64,000 nt of DNA from Shewanella sp. Choline-02u-19. Its GTDB lineage: Bacteria; Pseudomonadota; Gammaproteobacteria; Enterobacterales; Shewanellaceae. The notes beneath the pieces are model-generated. The model ran no database searches. It saw only the letters and a list, made by a program, of their open reading frames with translations, and was not told the DNA's origin. Within the stretch, counting starts at the first letter, position 1. Each line of letters opens with the position of its first letter. Positions 45,001 to 53,832 of this stretch are shown here, piece after piece. The translations under genes and the position numbers were made by a program. The DNA is taken from the NCBI RefSeq assembly GCF_002836205.1, contig NZ_PJBE01000013.1, positions 3,472,001-3,536,000 of the forward strand, written 5' to 3'.

Positions 45001-45717
45001 ATGAAGTTTAGCATTCTTTCATGGGGCGCATGGTCGCCACACTATCAGCATAACGCTGAATGGCAGGCTTGGCCCAAGACAGTATTAGACGTATCTACTG
45101 CGAAGACGGCTGTGCCTAAATTGCCACAAGTGCCTGCAATGCAACGCCGCCGCCTCAGTAAACTCACAAAAATTATCCTTGATGCTATTTTTCAATGTGA
45201 ACCACCACCGCAATGTCGCAGCATTTTTGCTTCGCAGCATGGAGAGATAAACCGTACGATTAGCTTACTTAATGACATTGTCGATAAGTCTGCGTTATCA
45301 CCCACCGCCTTTAGTCAGTCAGTGCACAATACTGCCAGCGGGATCTTTAGCATCATTAGTCAAAACAGAGCAGCATCAACATCCATTGCTGCCGGCAGTG
45401 AGACGCTATCCCAAGCCTTCATTGAAGCATACGCACTACTGGTTGATGATCCTGAGCCAGTACTACTTTCTTATGCCGATGACACCGTACCCAATATTTA
45501 TAAGCCATTTACGAGTGAACCAGAATGGCCGATTGCAATGGCATTTCTAGTCGCGCCAATAACTTCACCGCAAGCGGCCTTGGCAACAATTAACTTAAGC
45601 GAACTGTGCCCCAAAGCTGCGACATTAAGCTTTGGTGATATATTATCTAGTATCGCGCTAAAACAGGCTATTTCAGGTAACTTTTCCGGTGCGCATTGGA
45701 GTTTGAGCTTTGAATAA
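45001..45717 (+). CDS. apeC: Aryl polyene chain-length factor (beta-ketoacyl synthase-like)
   Basis: A 238-residue partial ketosynthase fold of the ketoacyl-synt_2 type, which pairs with the ketosynthase ApeO and sets chain length. The active-site Cys of true ketosynthases is absent: the corresponding segment is SIAAGSET. SQSVHNTASGIFSI is the conserved helix. It is the first gene of the 17-kb cluster, and its stop overlaps the next gene. Confidence 0.88.
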   Translation: MKFSILSWGAWSPHYQHNAEWQAWPKTVLDVSTAKTAVPKLPQVPAMQRRRLSKLTKIILDAIFQCEPPPQCRSIFASQHGEINRTISLLNDIVDKSALSPTAFSQSVHNTASGIFSIISQNRAASTSIAAGSETLSQAFIEAYALLVDDPEPVLLSYADDTVPNIYKPFTSEPEWPIAMAFLVAPITSPQAALATINLSELCPKAATLSFGDILSSIALKQAISGNFSGAHWSLSFE

Positions 45718-46510
45718 GCACCCAGCACCTCGACTAACCGGTATCGCTTACTTGCCACGATGGGTAGGGGGCACGTTTTGCTATATCGTTTTTGGCCTTG
45801 GTGGATTACTCAGTTCATTGACCATTTTGCCTATCCTCAGATTTTGGCCTGGCACCCCCACACAACGTATAGAAAGAGTGCAGCATGCGGTTCACCTCAT
45901 GTTCAAAGGCTTTGTCTGCATGCTCACTTGGACGGGGTTGATTAAGGTCAGTCATGGCGACCTGCAACAACTCAAGGATGCCAAGGGAATGATTGTCACC
46001 TCAAATCACCCTACCTTGGTCGACGTCGTTGTCTTGATCAGTTTAATGCCCAATACCAGCTGCATTGTCAAACAAGGTATTTGGCGCAACCCCTTTTTAC
46101 GTGGTGTAGTATCCAGTGCAGGTTATATACCCAATCGTGGTGCAGAATTCCTATTAGCGGACTGCAAAGAGGTGCTCAATAGAGGCAATAATTTAATTAT
46201 TTTCCCTGAAGGTACTCGGACTATCATTGGTAAACGCGTCAATAGTTTTGCTCGCGGTGCTGCCAACATCACTATTCGCACACGCAGCGACCTGCTACCC
46301 ATATTGCTTAAAACCAACTGTGTTGGCTTTAGTAAACAAGAATCTTGGTATCAATTACCCAGACGCACCATCGGCATGCATATTGAAATAGGCGAAAAAC
46401 TGCCCTATCTACGCTATGATGCAACTGCGGGTGGCGATGCTAAGATGGCTCGCCAAATGACCCGTGATCTAGAAGAATATTATAAACAACAATTAGATAA
46501 ATACTTATGA
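45710..46510 (+). CDS. Lysophospholipid-type acyltransferase of the aryl polyene cluster
   Basis: A 266-residue PlsC-family acyltransferase with an N-terminal membrane segment, the catalytic H-x4-D (SNHPTLVDVV) and FPEGTRT. The reading frame starts at a TTG that overlaps the apeC stop by 8 nt; no suitable ATG follows near it. By position it is apeD. It is thought to attach the polyene acyl chain to a lipid or sugar backbone for membrane anchoring. Confidence 0.85.
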   Translation: MNKHPAPRLTGIAYLPRWVGGTFCYIVFGLGGLLSSLTILPILRFWPGTPTQRIERVQHAVHLMFKGFVCMLTWTGLIKVSHGDLQQLKDAKGMIVTSNHPTLVDVVVLISLMPNTSCIVKQGIWRNPFLRGVVSSAGYIPNRGAEFLLADCKEVLNRGNNLIIFPEGTRTIIGKRVNSFARGAANITIRTRSDLLPILLKTNCVGFSKQESWYQLPRRTIGMHIEIGEKLPYLRYDATAGGDAKMARQMTRDLEEYYKQQLDKYL

Positions 46511-46761
46511 GCTTAGAAAACGAAATTAAACAATTGATCATCGACAGTCTTGACCTTGAAGACGTCAGTATTGATGATATTGATGCTGAAGCACCACTTT
46601 TTGGTGAAGGGTTAGGGCTAGACTCGATTGATGCACTAGAACTTGGCTTAGCAATAAAAAAACAATTTGATGTGAAAATTGAAGCTAATTCAGACGCAAC
46701 CAAATTACATTTTTTCAGCGTTGCTAGCTTAGCAAGCTTCGTTAAGTCACAACGAGTGTAG
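46507..46761 (+). CDS. apeE: Acyl carrier protein 1 of the aryl polyene cluster
   Basis: An 84-residue carrier with the phosphopantetheine attachment site LGLDSIDALEL (Ser in DSID). Acidic and helical as expected. The start overlaps the acyltransferase stop by 4 nt. One of two tandem carriers that hold the aryl starter and growing chain. Confidence 0.92.
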   Translation: MSLENEIKQLIIDSLDLEDVSIDDIDAEAPLFGEGLGLDSIDALELGLAIKKQFDVKIEANSDATKLHFFSVASLASFVKSQRV

Positions 46762-46769
46762 GAGGCATT

Positions 46770-47018
46770 ATGCAAACTCGTGAACAAATTTTAGAAGCAT
46801 TAACCCGTATATTAGTCGATGACTTTGAAGTCGACGCTGACGATATCACGTTAACAGCATCACTTTATGAAGCGTTAGATTTGGACAGTATTGATGCTGT
46901 CGATCTAGTGATTAAACTGCAACAGATGACAGGTAAAAAAATAAAACCTGAAGAGTTTAAAGCCGTGCGCACCGTCGGTGATGTGGTCGATGCAATTCAA
47001 GGTTTAGTTAAAGACTAA
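46770..47018 (+). CDS. apeF: Acyl carrier protein 2 of the aryl polyene cluster
   Basis: An 82-residue carrier with LDLDSIDAVDL at the attachment site. It differs from the first carrier over most of its length, so the two probably serve different steps. GGAGG lies 7 nt before the ATG, a strong ribosome site; the stop overlaps the next start (TAATG). Confidence 0.92.
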   Translation: MQTREQILEALTRILVDDFEVDADDITLTASLYEALDLDSIDAVDLVIKLQQMTGKKIKPEEFKAVRTVGDVVDAIQGLVKD

Positions 47019-47566
47019 TGCGCTTATTTTTGCAAATAGTGACTAGCCTAGTGGTGTTTGCCTATCCGTTGGCAGTCTATTTCGGCTTGCACTATTTGCC
47101 CGTAGGCACCGTTGCACTGGTACTGTGCGCCGTACTGCTGTTGCGCTTATTACTGCAAAAACAAAAATTAAAAGCACTATTATTACCCATTTTAATTGGT
47201 ATTGGTCTCACCGCAGGCAGTTTTATCGCTAAAGAGCATGCGCTGTTACTGTTCTATCCAGTCGTGATCAACCTGACAATGTTAGCGCTCTTTAGTTACT
47301 CTTTAGTTCGTGGTCCTAGCATGATTGAGCAACTTGCGAGATTGAAACAACCCGACCTTCCTGATGAAGCCGCTGGCTACCTCAATAAGGTCACACGACT
47401 TTGGTGTGGATTGTTCATTTTCAATGGGTGCGTTGCACTCTATACCGCTCTTTATGCTAGCTTGGAAACTTGGACCCTTTATAACGGCTTAATCGCCTAT
47501 TTGCTTATTGGATTACTGCTCGCTGGTGAGTGGTTATACAGAACATTGTGGTTAAAAAAGACATGA
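47018..47566 (+). CDS. Membrane protein of the aryl polyene cluster (COG4648-like)
   Basis: A 182-residue protein with about five membrane spans. FSLVRGPSMIEQLARLKQPDLP-type and VTRLWCGLFIFNG segments are typical of the COG4648 family found in aryl polyene clusters, where it occupies the apeG position. Function unknown; perhaps holds the assembly enzymes at the membrane. It overlaps both neighbours. Confidence 0.8.
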   Translation: MRLFLQIVTSLVVFAYPLAVYFGLHYLPVGTVALVLCAVLLLRLLLQKQKLKALLLPILIGIGLTAGSFIAKEHALLLFYPVVINLTMLALFSYSLVRGPSMIEQLARLKQPDLPDEAAGYLNKVTRLWCGLFIFNGCVALYTALYASLETWTLYNGLIAYLLIGLLLAGEWLYRTLWLKKT

Positions 47567-48942
47567 CTGAATTACTCAAATCTTGGTTATCTCAAGGGCC
47601 AACAGCACAGCAGTTAATTAGCTTCAACCATCACAATATTGTGACCGGTGCGGTTTTCAGCAACCAAGTTGCTCATCTGCACCAGCAGCTCAATCGTTCC
47701 CAAGAAAAGCGCTGGCTATTGAGCTGTGATAGTAGCGATATGTTTGCTGTTGGGCTCTGTGCAGGCTTGCTTGCCGGAAAGCAGATTATACTGCCCGCCA
47801 ATACTCAAACGGGAACGTTGAGTGAATTAACCCATGAATTTGAGGGGGTTATTTCCGATTTACCACTATGTGAAGGCAAAGCATTTCTGCGCTTAGATAA
47901 AGATATTAATCTGCCTACATCGCAATGGCCTCAATCAATCCAATGGGGTGAGCTGGTATTATTCACCTCTGGTAGCAGTGGTAAACCCAAACGAATCGCC
48001 AAATCTATTAGGCAACTCGATGCTGAAGTCAGCATCTTGGAGCATACTTTTGCTCAGCATCTGCCACATTGCAGCGTCATAGCAACCGTTTCGCACCAAC
48101 ATATTTACGGCTTGCTGTTTAAAGTTCTGTGGCCACTTGCCGCTAGTCGTCCATTTTTAAGTGATTTAGTTGAGTATCCTGAAACGCTTAGCTACTACGC
48201 CAACTTATTTCCAAACTTGTGCTTAGTGAGTAGCCCAGCTCAGTTATCTCGTTTGCCTGATGCTCTCGACAATGAGCCGCAGTTGCGCGCCCCAAGCTTA
48301 GTCTTTAGCTCAGGCGGCCCACTCAGCTTTGAGGCCGCGATGGCAATAAAGCAATGCTACGGTCGTCTACCCACCGAAGTTTTTGGCAGTACAGAGACGG
48401 GGGGGATCGCATACAGACAACAACACTCCCCCGCTGAACCTTGGCAAACATTTGCCGAAATGGAGATTAAGCAAGACGCTGTCGATGGCGCATTGCAGCT
48501 GAAATCACCCTATTTAGAAAACGACCACTGGTTAAGGTGTGAAGATAAAGTCGACATCGCGGCCGATGGTAAGTTTAGCCTACAAGGCCGCTTAGATCGC
48601 ATCATTAAAGTCGAAGAGAAACGCTTATCATTAGTGCAGATGGAGTCACTTTTAGAGAGTCATCCTTACGTTACAAAGGCGGCCCTACTCTTATTAGAAC
48701 AGCCCAGAATACAGCTAGGGGCAGCGATTGAACTGTCGCAGCAAGGTATTGAGCAGTTAACTACCGATGGCAAACTGGCACTCAACAACGTGCTTAAACG
48801 CCATCTATTAACCCAGTTTGAACGTGTTACCTTGCCACGTCGTTGGCGCTACCCAGAGCAGCTGCCGCTTGATTTTCAGGGAAAACGCGTACACAACACC
48901 ATGTTGGCTTTATTTGATATCGATAAGTTTAAGAGTAAATGA
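47563..48942 (+). CDS. apeH: Acyl/aryl-ACP ligase of the aryl polyene cluster
   Basis: A 459-residue adenylate-forming ligase. LFTSGSSGKPKRIAKS is the ATP loop, VFGSTETGGIAYRQ the A5 motif, and GRLDRIIKVEEKRLSL the C-terminal hinge. It should activate the aromatic starter acid and load it on a carrier. The ATG at 47563 overlaps the preceding stop by 4 nt; the longer frame lies inside the upstream gene. Confidence 0.9.
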   Translation: MTELLKSWLSQGPTAQQLISFNHHNIVTGAVFSNQVAHLHQQLNRSQEKRWLLSCDSSDMFAVGLCAGLLAGKQIILPANTQTGTLSELTHEFEGVISDLPLCEGKAFLRLDKDINLPTSQWPQSIQWGELVLFTSGSSGKPKRIAKSIRQLDAEVSILEHTFAQHLPHCSVIATVSHQHIYGLLFKVLWPLAASRPFLSDLVEYPETLSYYANLFPNLCLVSSPAQLSRLPDALDNEPQLRAPSLVFSSGGPLSFEAAMAIKQCYGRLPTEVFGSTETGGIAYRQQHSPAEPWQTFAEMEIKQDAVDGALQLKSPYLENDHWLRCEDKVDIAADGKFSLQGRLDRIIKVEEKRLSLVQMESLLESHPYVTKAALLLLEQPRIQLGAAIELSQQGIEQLTTDGKLALNNVLKRHLLTQFERVTLPRRWRYPEQLPLDFQGKRVHNTMLALFDIDKFKSK

Positions 48943-49328
48943 TTAAATCTACGCTACCGACGATTTTGAGCACTGCAATAGATGATGACACCATTTGTTG
49001 GCGTCTAGAGATTGCTGCTGAACTTGAGTATTTCAAAGGCCACTTTCCCGAGCAACCCGTGCTGCCAGGAGTCACTCAATTAGATTGGGCGATTAAACTT
49101 GGCAGCCAGCATTTTGGCTACACCTGCGACGTTGCCGTGCTTGAGGTTCTCAAGTTTCAACAACTCATGCTGCCTAACACTCAGGTCAATTTGACCATGA
49201 GTCACAATGCCGCTAAAGCTAAGCTTATGTTTACTTATAGCGATGGCGATAAACGCTTTGCATCTGGCCGAATCGCCTTCAATATGGCCCCTCAGAGTAT
49301 TCAACAGACCAATAAGGACATAGGCTAA
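48939..49328 (+). CDS. apeI: Hotdog-fold dehydratase of the aryl polyene cluster
   Basis: A 129-residue FabA/FabZ-like protein. YFKGHFPEQPVLPGVTQLDWA has the catalytic His and the substrate-binding stretch. It forms a pair with the dehydratase at 59398 in known aryl polyene systems. It overlaps both neighbours. Confidence 0.9.
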   Translation: MIKSTLPTILSTAIDDDTICWRLEIAAELEYFKGHFPEQPVLPGVTQLDWAIKLGSQHFGYTCDVAVLEVLKFQQLMLPNTQVNLTMSHNAAKAKLMFTYSDGDKRFASGRIAFNMAPQSIQQTNKDIG

Positions 49329-51046
49329 TGCGCATCGCTTTGGTCATTCCAAACTATAACCACCAAACGGCAATTGCACATACGCTTGAGCAACTTGATG
49401 AACTTGGTTTGCCTTGCTACTTGGTCAATGATGGCAGTGATGATGAAACTCGCTTTTTACTCATCGAGCTGGCCAATAAATACCCCTGGGTAACGCTGCT
49501 GCACCATCCTTTTAATCGTGGTAAAGGCGCTGCGGTAATGACGGGACTGCGCACCGCTTATCAAGATGGCTTCAGCCACGCACTGCAAGTTGATGCCGAT
49601 GGGCAACACAATTTAGATGATATTCCGGCGATGATCGCCCGTGCAGAATCAGCACCAGAGGCGTTAATCTCTGGGCTACCTCAATATGATGAATCGGTGC
49701 CTAAGGCTCGCTTATACGGTCGCTATCTCACCCACATTTGGGTCTGGATAGAAACACTCAGCTTTGATATCCAAGATTCCATGTGCGGCTTTAGAGTTTA
49801 CCCGTTAGCCGAGACTGAAAAACTGTTTCTAACTCATGCTCTTGGCGAGCGAATGGACTTTGATATAGAAGTGCTAGTGCGCCTGTATTGGCAAGGCGTA
49901 CCCGTTATTCATATTCCTACCCGTGTTATCTACCCCGAAGATGGCATTAGCCACTTTCAAGGGTTCAAAGATAATGCGCGTATCTCTCTCATGCACAGCA
50001 AACTGTTTTTCAGCATGCTACTGCAGCAACCTAAGCGCTTGTGGAACAAATTCAGCCAAGGTAAACAAAACCAACACTGGTCCACTATGCAGGAGCGCGG
50101 CAGCTACTGGGGCATTAAATTGATAGCTGAAAGCTATCGTTACGGTGGTCACTGGTTATGCCGTGCCATTATGTACCCCGTTATCTGCTACTTCTTTGCC
50201 ACTGGATCCACGGCCAGATCAGCATCACAGCAGTTTTTAAGCCAAATTAAAGCGACTCAGCCCAACCATCCTTTGCTTAATGACAAACTCAGCTGGCGTG
50301 ACAGCCTCAAGCACTTTTTTGCCTTTGGTCATGCAGCGCTTGACCGCATCGATGCCTGGTGTGACCGCATCAAACTCGCCGAAGTCGACTTTCCCAATAG
50401 ACAACTCTTAACAGAACAACTGGAAACTGGCAAAGGGGCTGTTTTACTGGTTTCCCATCTAGGTAATCTAGAGCTTTGCCGCGCAATATCGATCCACCAG
50501 CGCAAAGTGAAAGTGAATGTCATGGTCTTAACCGAGCACGCCGAAAACTTTAACCGTGTATTGCAGCAACTCAACCCAGATAGCGCATTAAACCTCATTC
50601 AAGTGACCGAGCTTGGGCCAAGCACTTCTATCTTGTTACAGCAAAAAATCGATGAAGGTGAATTGGTGGTTATCGCCGGAGATAGAACCTCCTCGCAAAC
50701 GGCTGGCCGTGTTATCTACAAGCCCTTTTTGGGTCAAGATGCACCATTCCCTCAAGGACCCTTTATCCTTGCAGGCTTATTAGATTGTCCAGTGTTTACC
50801 ATGTTCTGCTTACGTGAAGAGGGTCGTTACCACGTTCACCTCAGCCATTTTGCTAACAGCCTGAAAGGCCCACGAGCAGGCAGAACTGAACGACTCGACA
50901 ATGCAGTACAAGATTTTAGCCAGCGCCTTGAATACTTTGCGCTGCGCCAACCACTTCAATGGTTTAATTTTTATGATTTTTGGCACAAGGATGAAAATAT
51001 CCAACGTACCAATGTTCAAGGCAGTAAAGGACAACAACACAAATGA
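49328..51046 (+). CDS. Glycosyltransferase-acyltransferase fusion of the aryl polyene cluster
   Basis: A 572-residue two-domain protein. Residues 1-230 form a family 2 glycosyltransferase (VIPNYNHQTAIA, LVNDGSDD, and VDADGQH as the DxD site). Residues about 300-560 form an LpxL/HtrB-type acyltransferase (LLVSHLGNLE with the catalytic His-Glu, DRTSSQTAGRVI). By position it is apeJ. It probably builds the lipid anchor that carries the polyene. It overlaps its neighbours by 1 and 4 nt. Confidence 0.9.
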   Translation: MRIALVIPNYNHQTAIAHTLEQLDELGLPCYLVNDGSDDETRFLLIELANKYPWVTLLHHPFNRGKGAAVMTGLRTAYQDGFSHALQVDADGQHNLDDIPAMIARAESAPEALISGLPQYDESVPKARLYGRYLTHIWVWIETLSFDIQDSMCGFRVYPLAETEKLFLTHALGERMDFDIEVLVRLYWQGVPVIHIPTRVIYPEDGISHFQGFKDNARISLMHSKLFFSMLLQQPKRLWNKFSQGKQNQHWSTMQERGSYWGIKLIAESYRYGGHWLCRAIMYPVICYFFATGSTARSASQQFLSQIKATQPNHPLLNDKLSWRDSLKHFFAFGHAALDRIDAWCDRIKLAEVDFPNRQLLTEQLETGKGAVLLVSHLGNLELCRAISIHQRKVKVNVMVLTEHAENFNRVLQQLNPDSALNLIQVTELGPSTSILLQQKIDEGELVVIAGDRTSSQTAGRVIYKPFLGQDAPFPQGPFILAGLLDCPVFTMFCLREEGRYHVHLSHFANSLKGPRAGRTERLDNAVQDFSQRLEYFALRQPLQWFNFYDFWHKDENIQRTNVQGSKGQQHK

Positions 51047-52602
51047 CCCACGCTAATTCCCTAAACATCAAGCAACAAACCGTTGAGTTTGGCTACCGTA
51101 GTTTGTCTCTTGAAGACGTTGTAGCAATTTCAAAAGGGGCAACCGCACAGTTAAAGCAGACCGAAGAATACCGAGCCTATATTCAAAAAGGTGCATTATT
51201 TATCGATAGTTTGCTCAAAGAAGAAGGCGTGGTTTATGGCGTTACCACGGGTTACGGCGACTCCTGCACTGTCACCGTCGGCCTCGATCTTGTTCATGAG
51301 TTACCACTGCATTTGACCCGTTTTCATGGCTGCGGGCTTGGCGATATTCTATCAGTGGCACAAACACGGGCGGTAATGGCTTGTCGCTTAAGCTCTCTCG
51401 CCTATGGTAAATCTGGCGTCAGCTTTGAACTACTCGAACGCATTGAGACACTGCTGAACCTCAATATTACTCCGGTGATCCCTGAAGAAGGTTCCGTCGG
51501 TGCCAGTGGTGATTTAACGCCCTTGTCTTACCTTGCGGCCGTACTCATTGGTGAGCGTGATGTCATGTATCAAGGTGAGCGACGCCCGACGAGCGACGTT
51601 TATAAACAACTGAATATTATCCCGTTGACGCTGCGCCCTAAAGAGGGACTCGCGCTAATGAATGGTACTGCGGTGATGACAGCACTGGCTTGTTTAGCCT
51701 TTGATCGCGCTCAATATATGGCTCGATTATCAAGCCGCATTACAGCGATGGCCTCACTGACGTTAAAAGGAAATTCGAACCACTTCGATGAGATCCTGTT
51801 TGCCGCCAAGCCGCACCCGGGTCAAAATCAAATTGCCGCGTGGATCCGTGAGGACTTAAATCATCACACTCACCCGCGTAACTCTGACAGATTGCAAGAC
51901 AGATACTCAATACGCTGCGCACCACATGTGATTGGTGTACTGCAAGATGCGCTGCCCTTTATGCGCCAGTTTATCGAAACCGAGCTTAACAGCGCTAACG
52001 ATAATCCTATTGTGGATGCCGAAGGTGAGCATATCCTTCACGGCGGGCACTTCTATGGCGGCCATATCGCATTCGCGATGGACTCGATGAAAATTGCCGT
52101 GGCCAACATTGCCGACTTAATTGACCGCCAGATGGCGTTAGTGATGGATCAAAAGTTTAATAATGGTCTGCCCGCTAACCTTTCAGCGGCAATGGGTAAG
52201 CGTAAAGCCATCAATCACGGCTTTAAAGCCGTACAGATTGGCGTGTCTGCATGGACTGCTGAAGCACTAAAAAATACCATGCCTGCCAGTGTGTTTTCAC
52301 GCTCTACCGAATGCCATAATCAAGATAAAGTCAGCATGGGCACCATTTCGGCGCGTGATTGTATGCGAGTGTTACAACTTACAGAACAAGTCGCGGCCGC
52401 AGCTTTGTTGGCCATGTCTCAAGGTATTCGGTTGCGTATCATGCAACAAGAGCTAGCGCCAAGCTCTATCACGCCATCACTGGCTAAGACGTTGGCGCAA
52501 GTCGAAGCCGATTTTGAACTGCTCACCGAAGACAGACCATTGGAGCAAGCACTCCGTGCTACCGTCGACAAGATCCAAAGTGGCGATTGGGAAGTATGTT
52601 AG
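51043..52602 (+). CDS. Aromatic amino acid ammonia-lyase (HAL/PAL/TAL family)
   Basis: A 519-residue lyase. SVGASGDLTPLSY carries ASG (154-156) that forms the MIO cofactor, and Y65 in VYGVTTGYG is the catalytic Tyr. The selectivity pair is F94-H95 (LTRFHGCG), where by my alignment TALs have His-Leu, plant PALs Phe-Leu and HALs Ser-His, so the substrate is not obvious. In the cluster it should give cinnamate or 4-coumarate as the aryl starter, as in flexirubin pathways. It overlaps the fusion gene by 4 nt. Confidence 0.93.
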   Translation: MTHANSLNIKQQTVEFGYRSLSLEDVVAISKGATAQLKQTEEYRAYIQKGALFIDSLLKEEGVVYGVTTGYGDSCTVTVGLDLVHELPLHLTRFHGCGLGDILSVAQTRAVMACRLSSLAYGKSGVSFELLERIETLLNLNITPVIPEEGSVGASGDLTPLSYLAAVLIGERDVMYQGERRPTSDVYKQLNIIPLTLRPKEGLALMNGTAVMTALACLAFDRAQYMARLSSRITAMASLTLKGNSNHFDEILFAAKPHPGQNQIAAWIREDLNHHTHPRNSDRLQDRYSIRCAPHVIGVLQDALPFMRQFIETELNSANDNPIVDAEGEHILHGGHFYGGHIAFAMDSMKIAVANIADLIDRQMALVMDQKFNNGLPANLSAAMGKRKAINHGFKAVQIGVSAWTAEALKNTMPASVFSRSTECHNQDKVSMGTISARDCMRVLQLTEQVAAAALLAMSQGIRLRIMQQELAPSSITPSLAKTLAQVEADFELLTEDRPLEQALRATVDKIQSGDWEVC

Positions 52603-52636
52603 TGGGCGTAACCATGCCAACAAGGATAGTGACCTT

Positions 52637-53107
52637 ATGAAAGGGATTATAAGCACCGAAATTGAAATAGTTATCCCTTTCCATGATGTCGATTCAATGG
52701 GCATTACCTGGCATGGAAACTATCTGCGCTATTTTGAAATTGCTCGCTGCCAGTTACTCGACCTTATCGATTACGGTTACCGAGCAATGCAAGCTTCAGG
52801 CTATAGCTGGCCCATTGTCGACTTACAGATCAAGTATGTACAGTCGAGTACTTTTGAGCAAAAGGTGATCATCAAAGCCGCCATCGTTGAATGGGAGAAT
52901 CGGTTAAAAATTAATTACCAAGTATTGGATGCTGTCACTAAAAAACGCATTACCAAAGGCTATACCATACAAGCGGCGGTTGACATGCAAACGCAAGAGT
53001 TGTGCTTTGTTACGCCTGAGGTGTTTCAACATAAAATAGCCAAACTTGTCGATGCGAGTGATCAATCAAGCGCTTCGCTGACCCCGACCACAGGCTCAAA
53101 TAAATGA
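52637..53107 (+). CDS. 4HBT-type thioesterase of the aryl polyene cluster
   Basis: A 156-residue hotdog thioesterase. FHDVDSMGITWHGNYLRYFEIAR has the active-site Asp and the dimer helix of the YbgC/4HBT group. The start is the ATG at 52637, with AGGA 10 nt upstream; the longer frame lies within the lyase gene. By position apeK. It may release or edit acyl chains on the carriers. Confidence 0.88.
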   Translation: MKGIISTEIEIVIPFHDVDSMGITWHGNYLRYFEIARCQLLDLIDYGYRAMQASGYSWPIVDLQIKYVQSSTFEQKVIIKAAIVEWENRLKINYQVLDAVTKKRITKGYTIQAAVDMQTQELCFVTPEVFQHKIAKLVDASDQSSASLTPTTGSNK

Positions 53108-53832
53108 CGTTCGCAGGATCTGAGTCGCGCAGCTGCCAGTTTATATTAACCTGTATCCTCTTAATCGGTAATGCCGTGAGTTTTTCGGCTCATAGTGGGA
53201 CAGATTTTGATGCTTTATTTGCACAAACGGCATCATCGAATGAGTTAACCCAACTCTCTAAGCAGCTAGCACCAAGCTCACAAGCGAAGGGGTTATTTAC
53301 TCAGTATCGGCACTTAAAGGTGCTTAAGAAGCCACTGGTCAGTAAAGGCAGTTTTGTCTTTTCTAAACAGCTCGGCGTGATCTGGCAGCAGCAGTCGCCC
53401 TTCAATAGCACCCTAATCTTACAAGCGGGTCGCTTGACTCAAATCGACAGTCAAGGGCAAGTCCACATTAGCGATGCACAGCAATCCACCACGGCCAATC
53501 AACTGTCGCAATTAATGCCAACCCTGCTTAACGCCTTGCTCAGTGGTGATCTACACACGCTCGAGCAACATTTTCAATTGAGCTTACAAAGCGCCAGCGC
53601 CGACAACGAACAATGGCAACTGGGTTTGACGCCAATAGACCCTTTGGTCAAAAAAGCGATCCCTAGGCTGGTGTTAATGGGTGAGAAACAGATCCAGACC
53701 TTGATCCTATTCAGTGACAACCAAGATAGCAGCCGCATCGAATTTTCGGCGATCAATGAAATGCCGTTAACTGAGCAAGACAAAGCACGTTTTTCTCCCG
53801 CACAGGAAGATAGCAGCAGAGAAACCCGATGA
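53104..53832 (+). CDS. LolA-like outer-membrane carrier protein of the aryl polyene cluster
   Basis: A 242-residue secreted protein with an N-terminal hydrophobic signal (residues 10-29). GLFTQYRHLKVLKKPLVSKGSFVFSKQLGVIWQQQSP matches the LolA/DUF outer-membrane carrier fold, which binds lipid. By position apeL. It should carry the lipidated polyene through the periplasm. It overlaps both neighbours by 4 nt. Confidence 0.88.
   Translation: MTFAGSESRSCQFILTCILLIGNAVSFSAHSGTDFDALFAQTASSNELTQLSKQLAPSSQAKGLFTQYRHLKVLKKPLVSKGSFVFSKQLGVIWQQQSPFNSTLILQAGRLTQIDSQGQVHISDAQQSTTANQLSQLMPTLLNALLSGDLHTLEQHFQLSLQSASADNEQWQLGLTPIDPLVKKAIPRLVLMGEKQIQTLILFSDNQDSSRIEFSAINEMPLTEQDKARFSPAQEDSSRETR

Noticed and set aside
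51043..52602. Functional link between the ammonia-lyase product (cinnamate/coumarate) and the flavoprotein reductases at 2-8130
   Set aside because: The genes are over 40 kb apart, the lyase is embedded in a pigment operon, and its product has an obvious use there.
51043..52602. Annotation as histidine ammonia-lyase HutH for histidine breakdown
   Set aside because: No hut genes nearby, the gene is overlapped within the aryl polyene operon, and the selectivity pair is not Ser-His.
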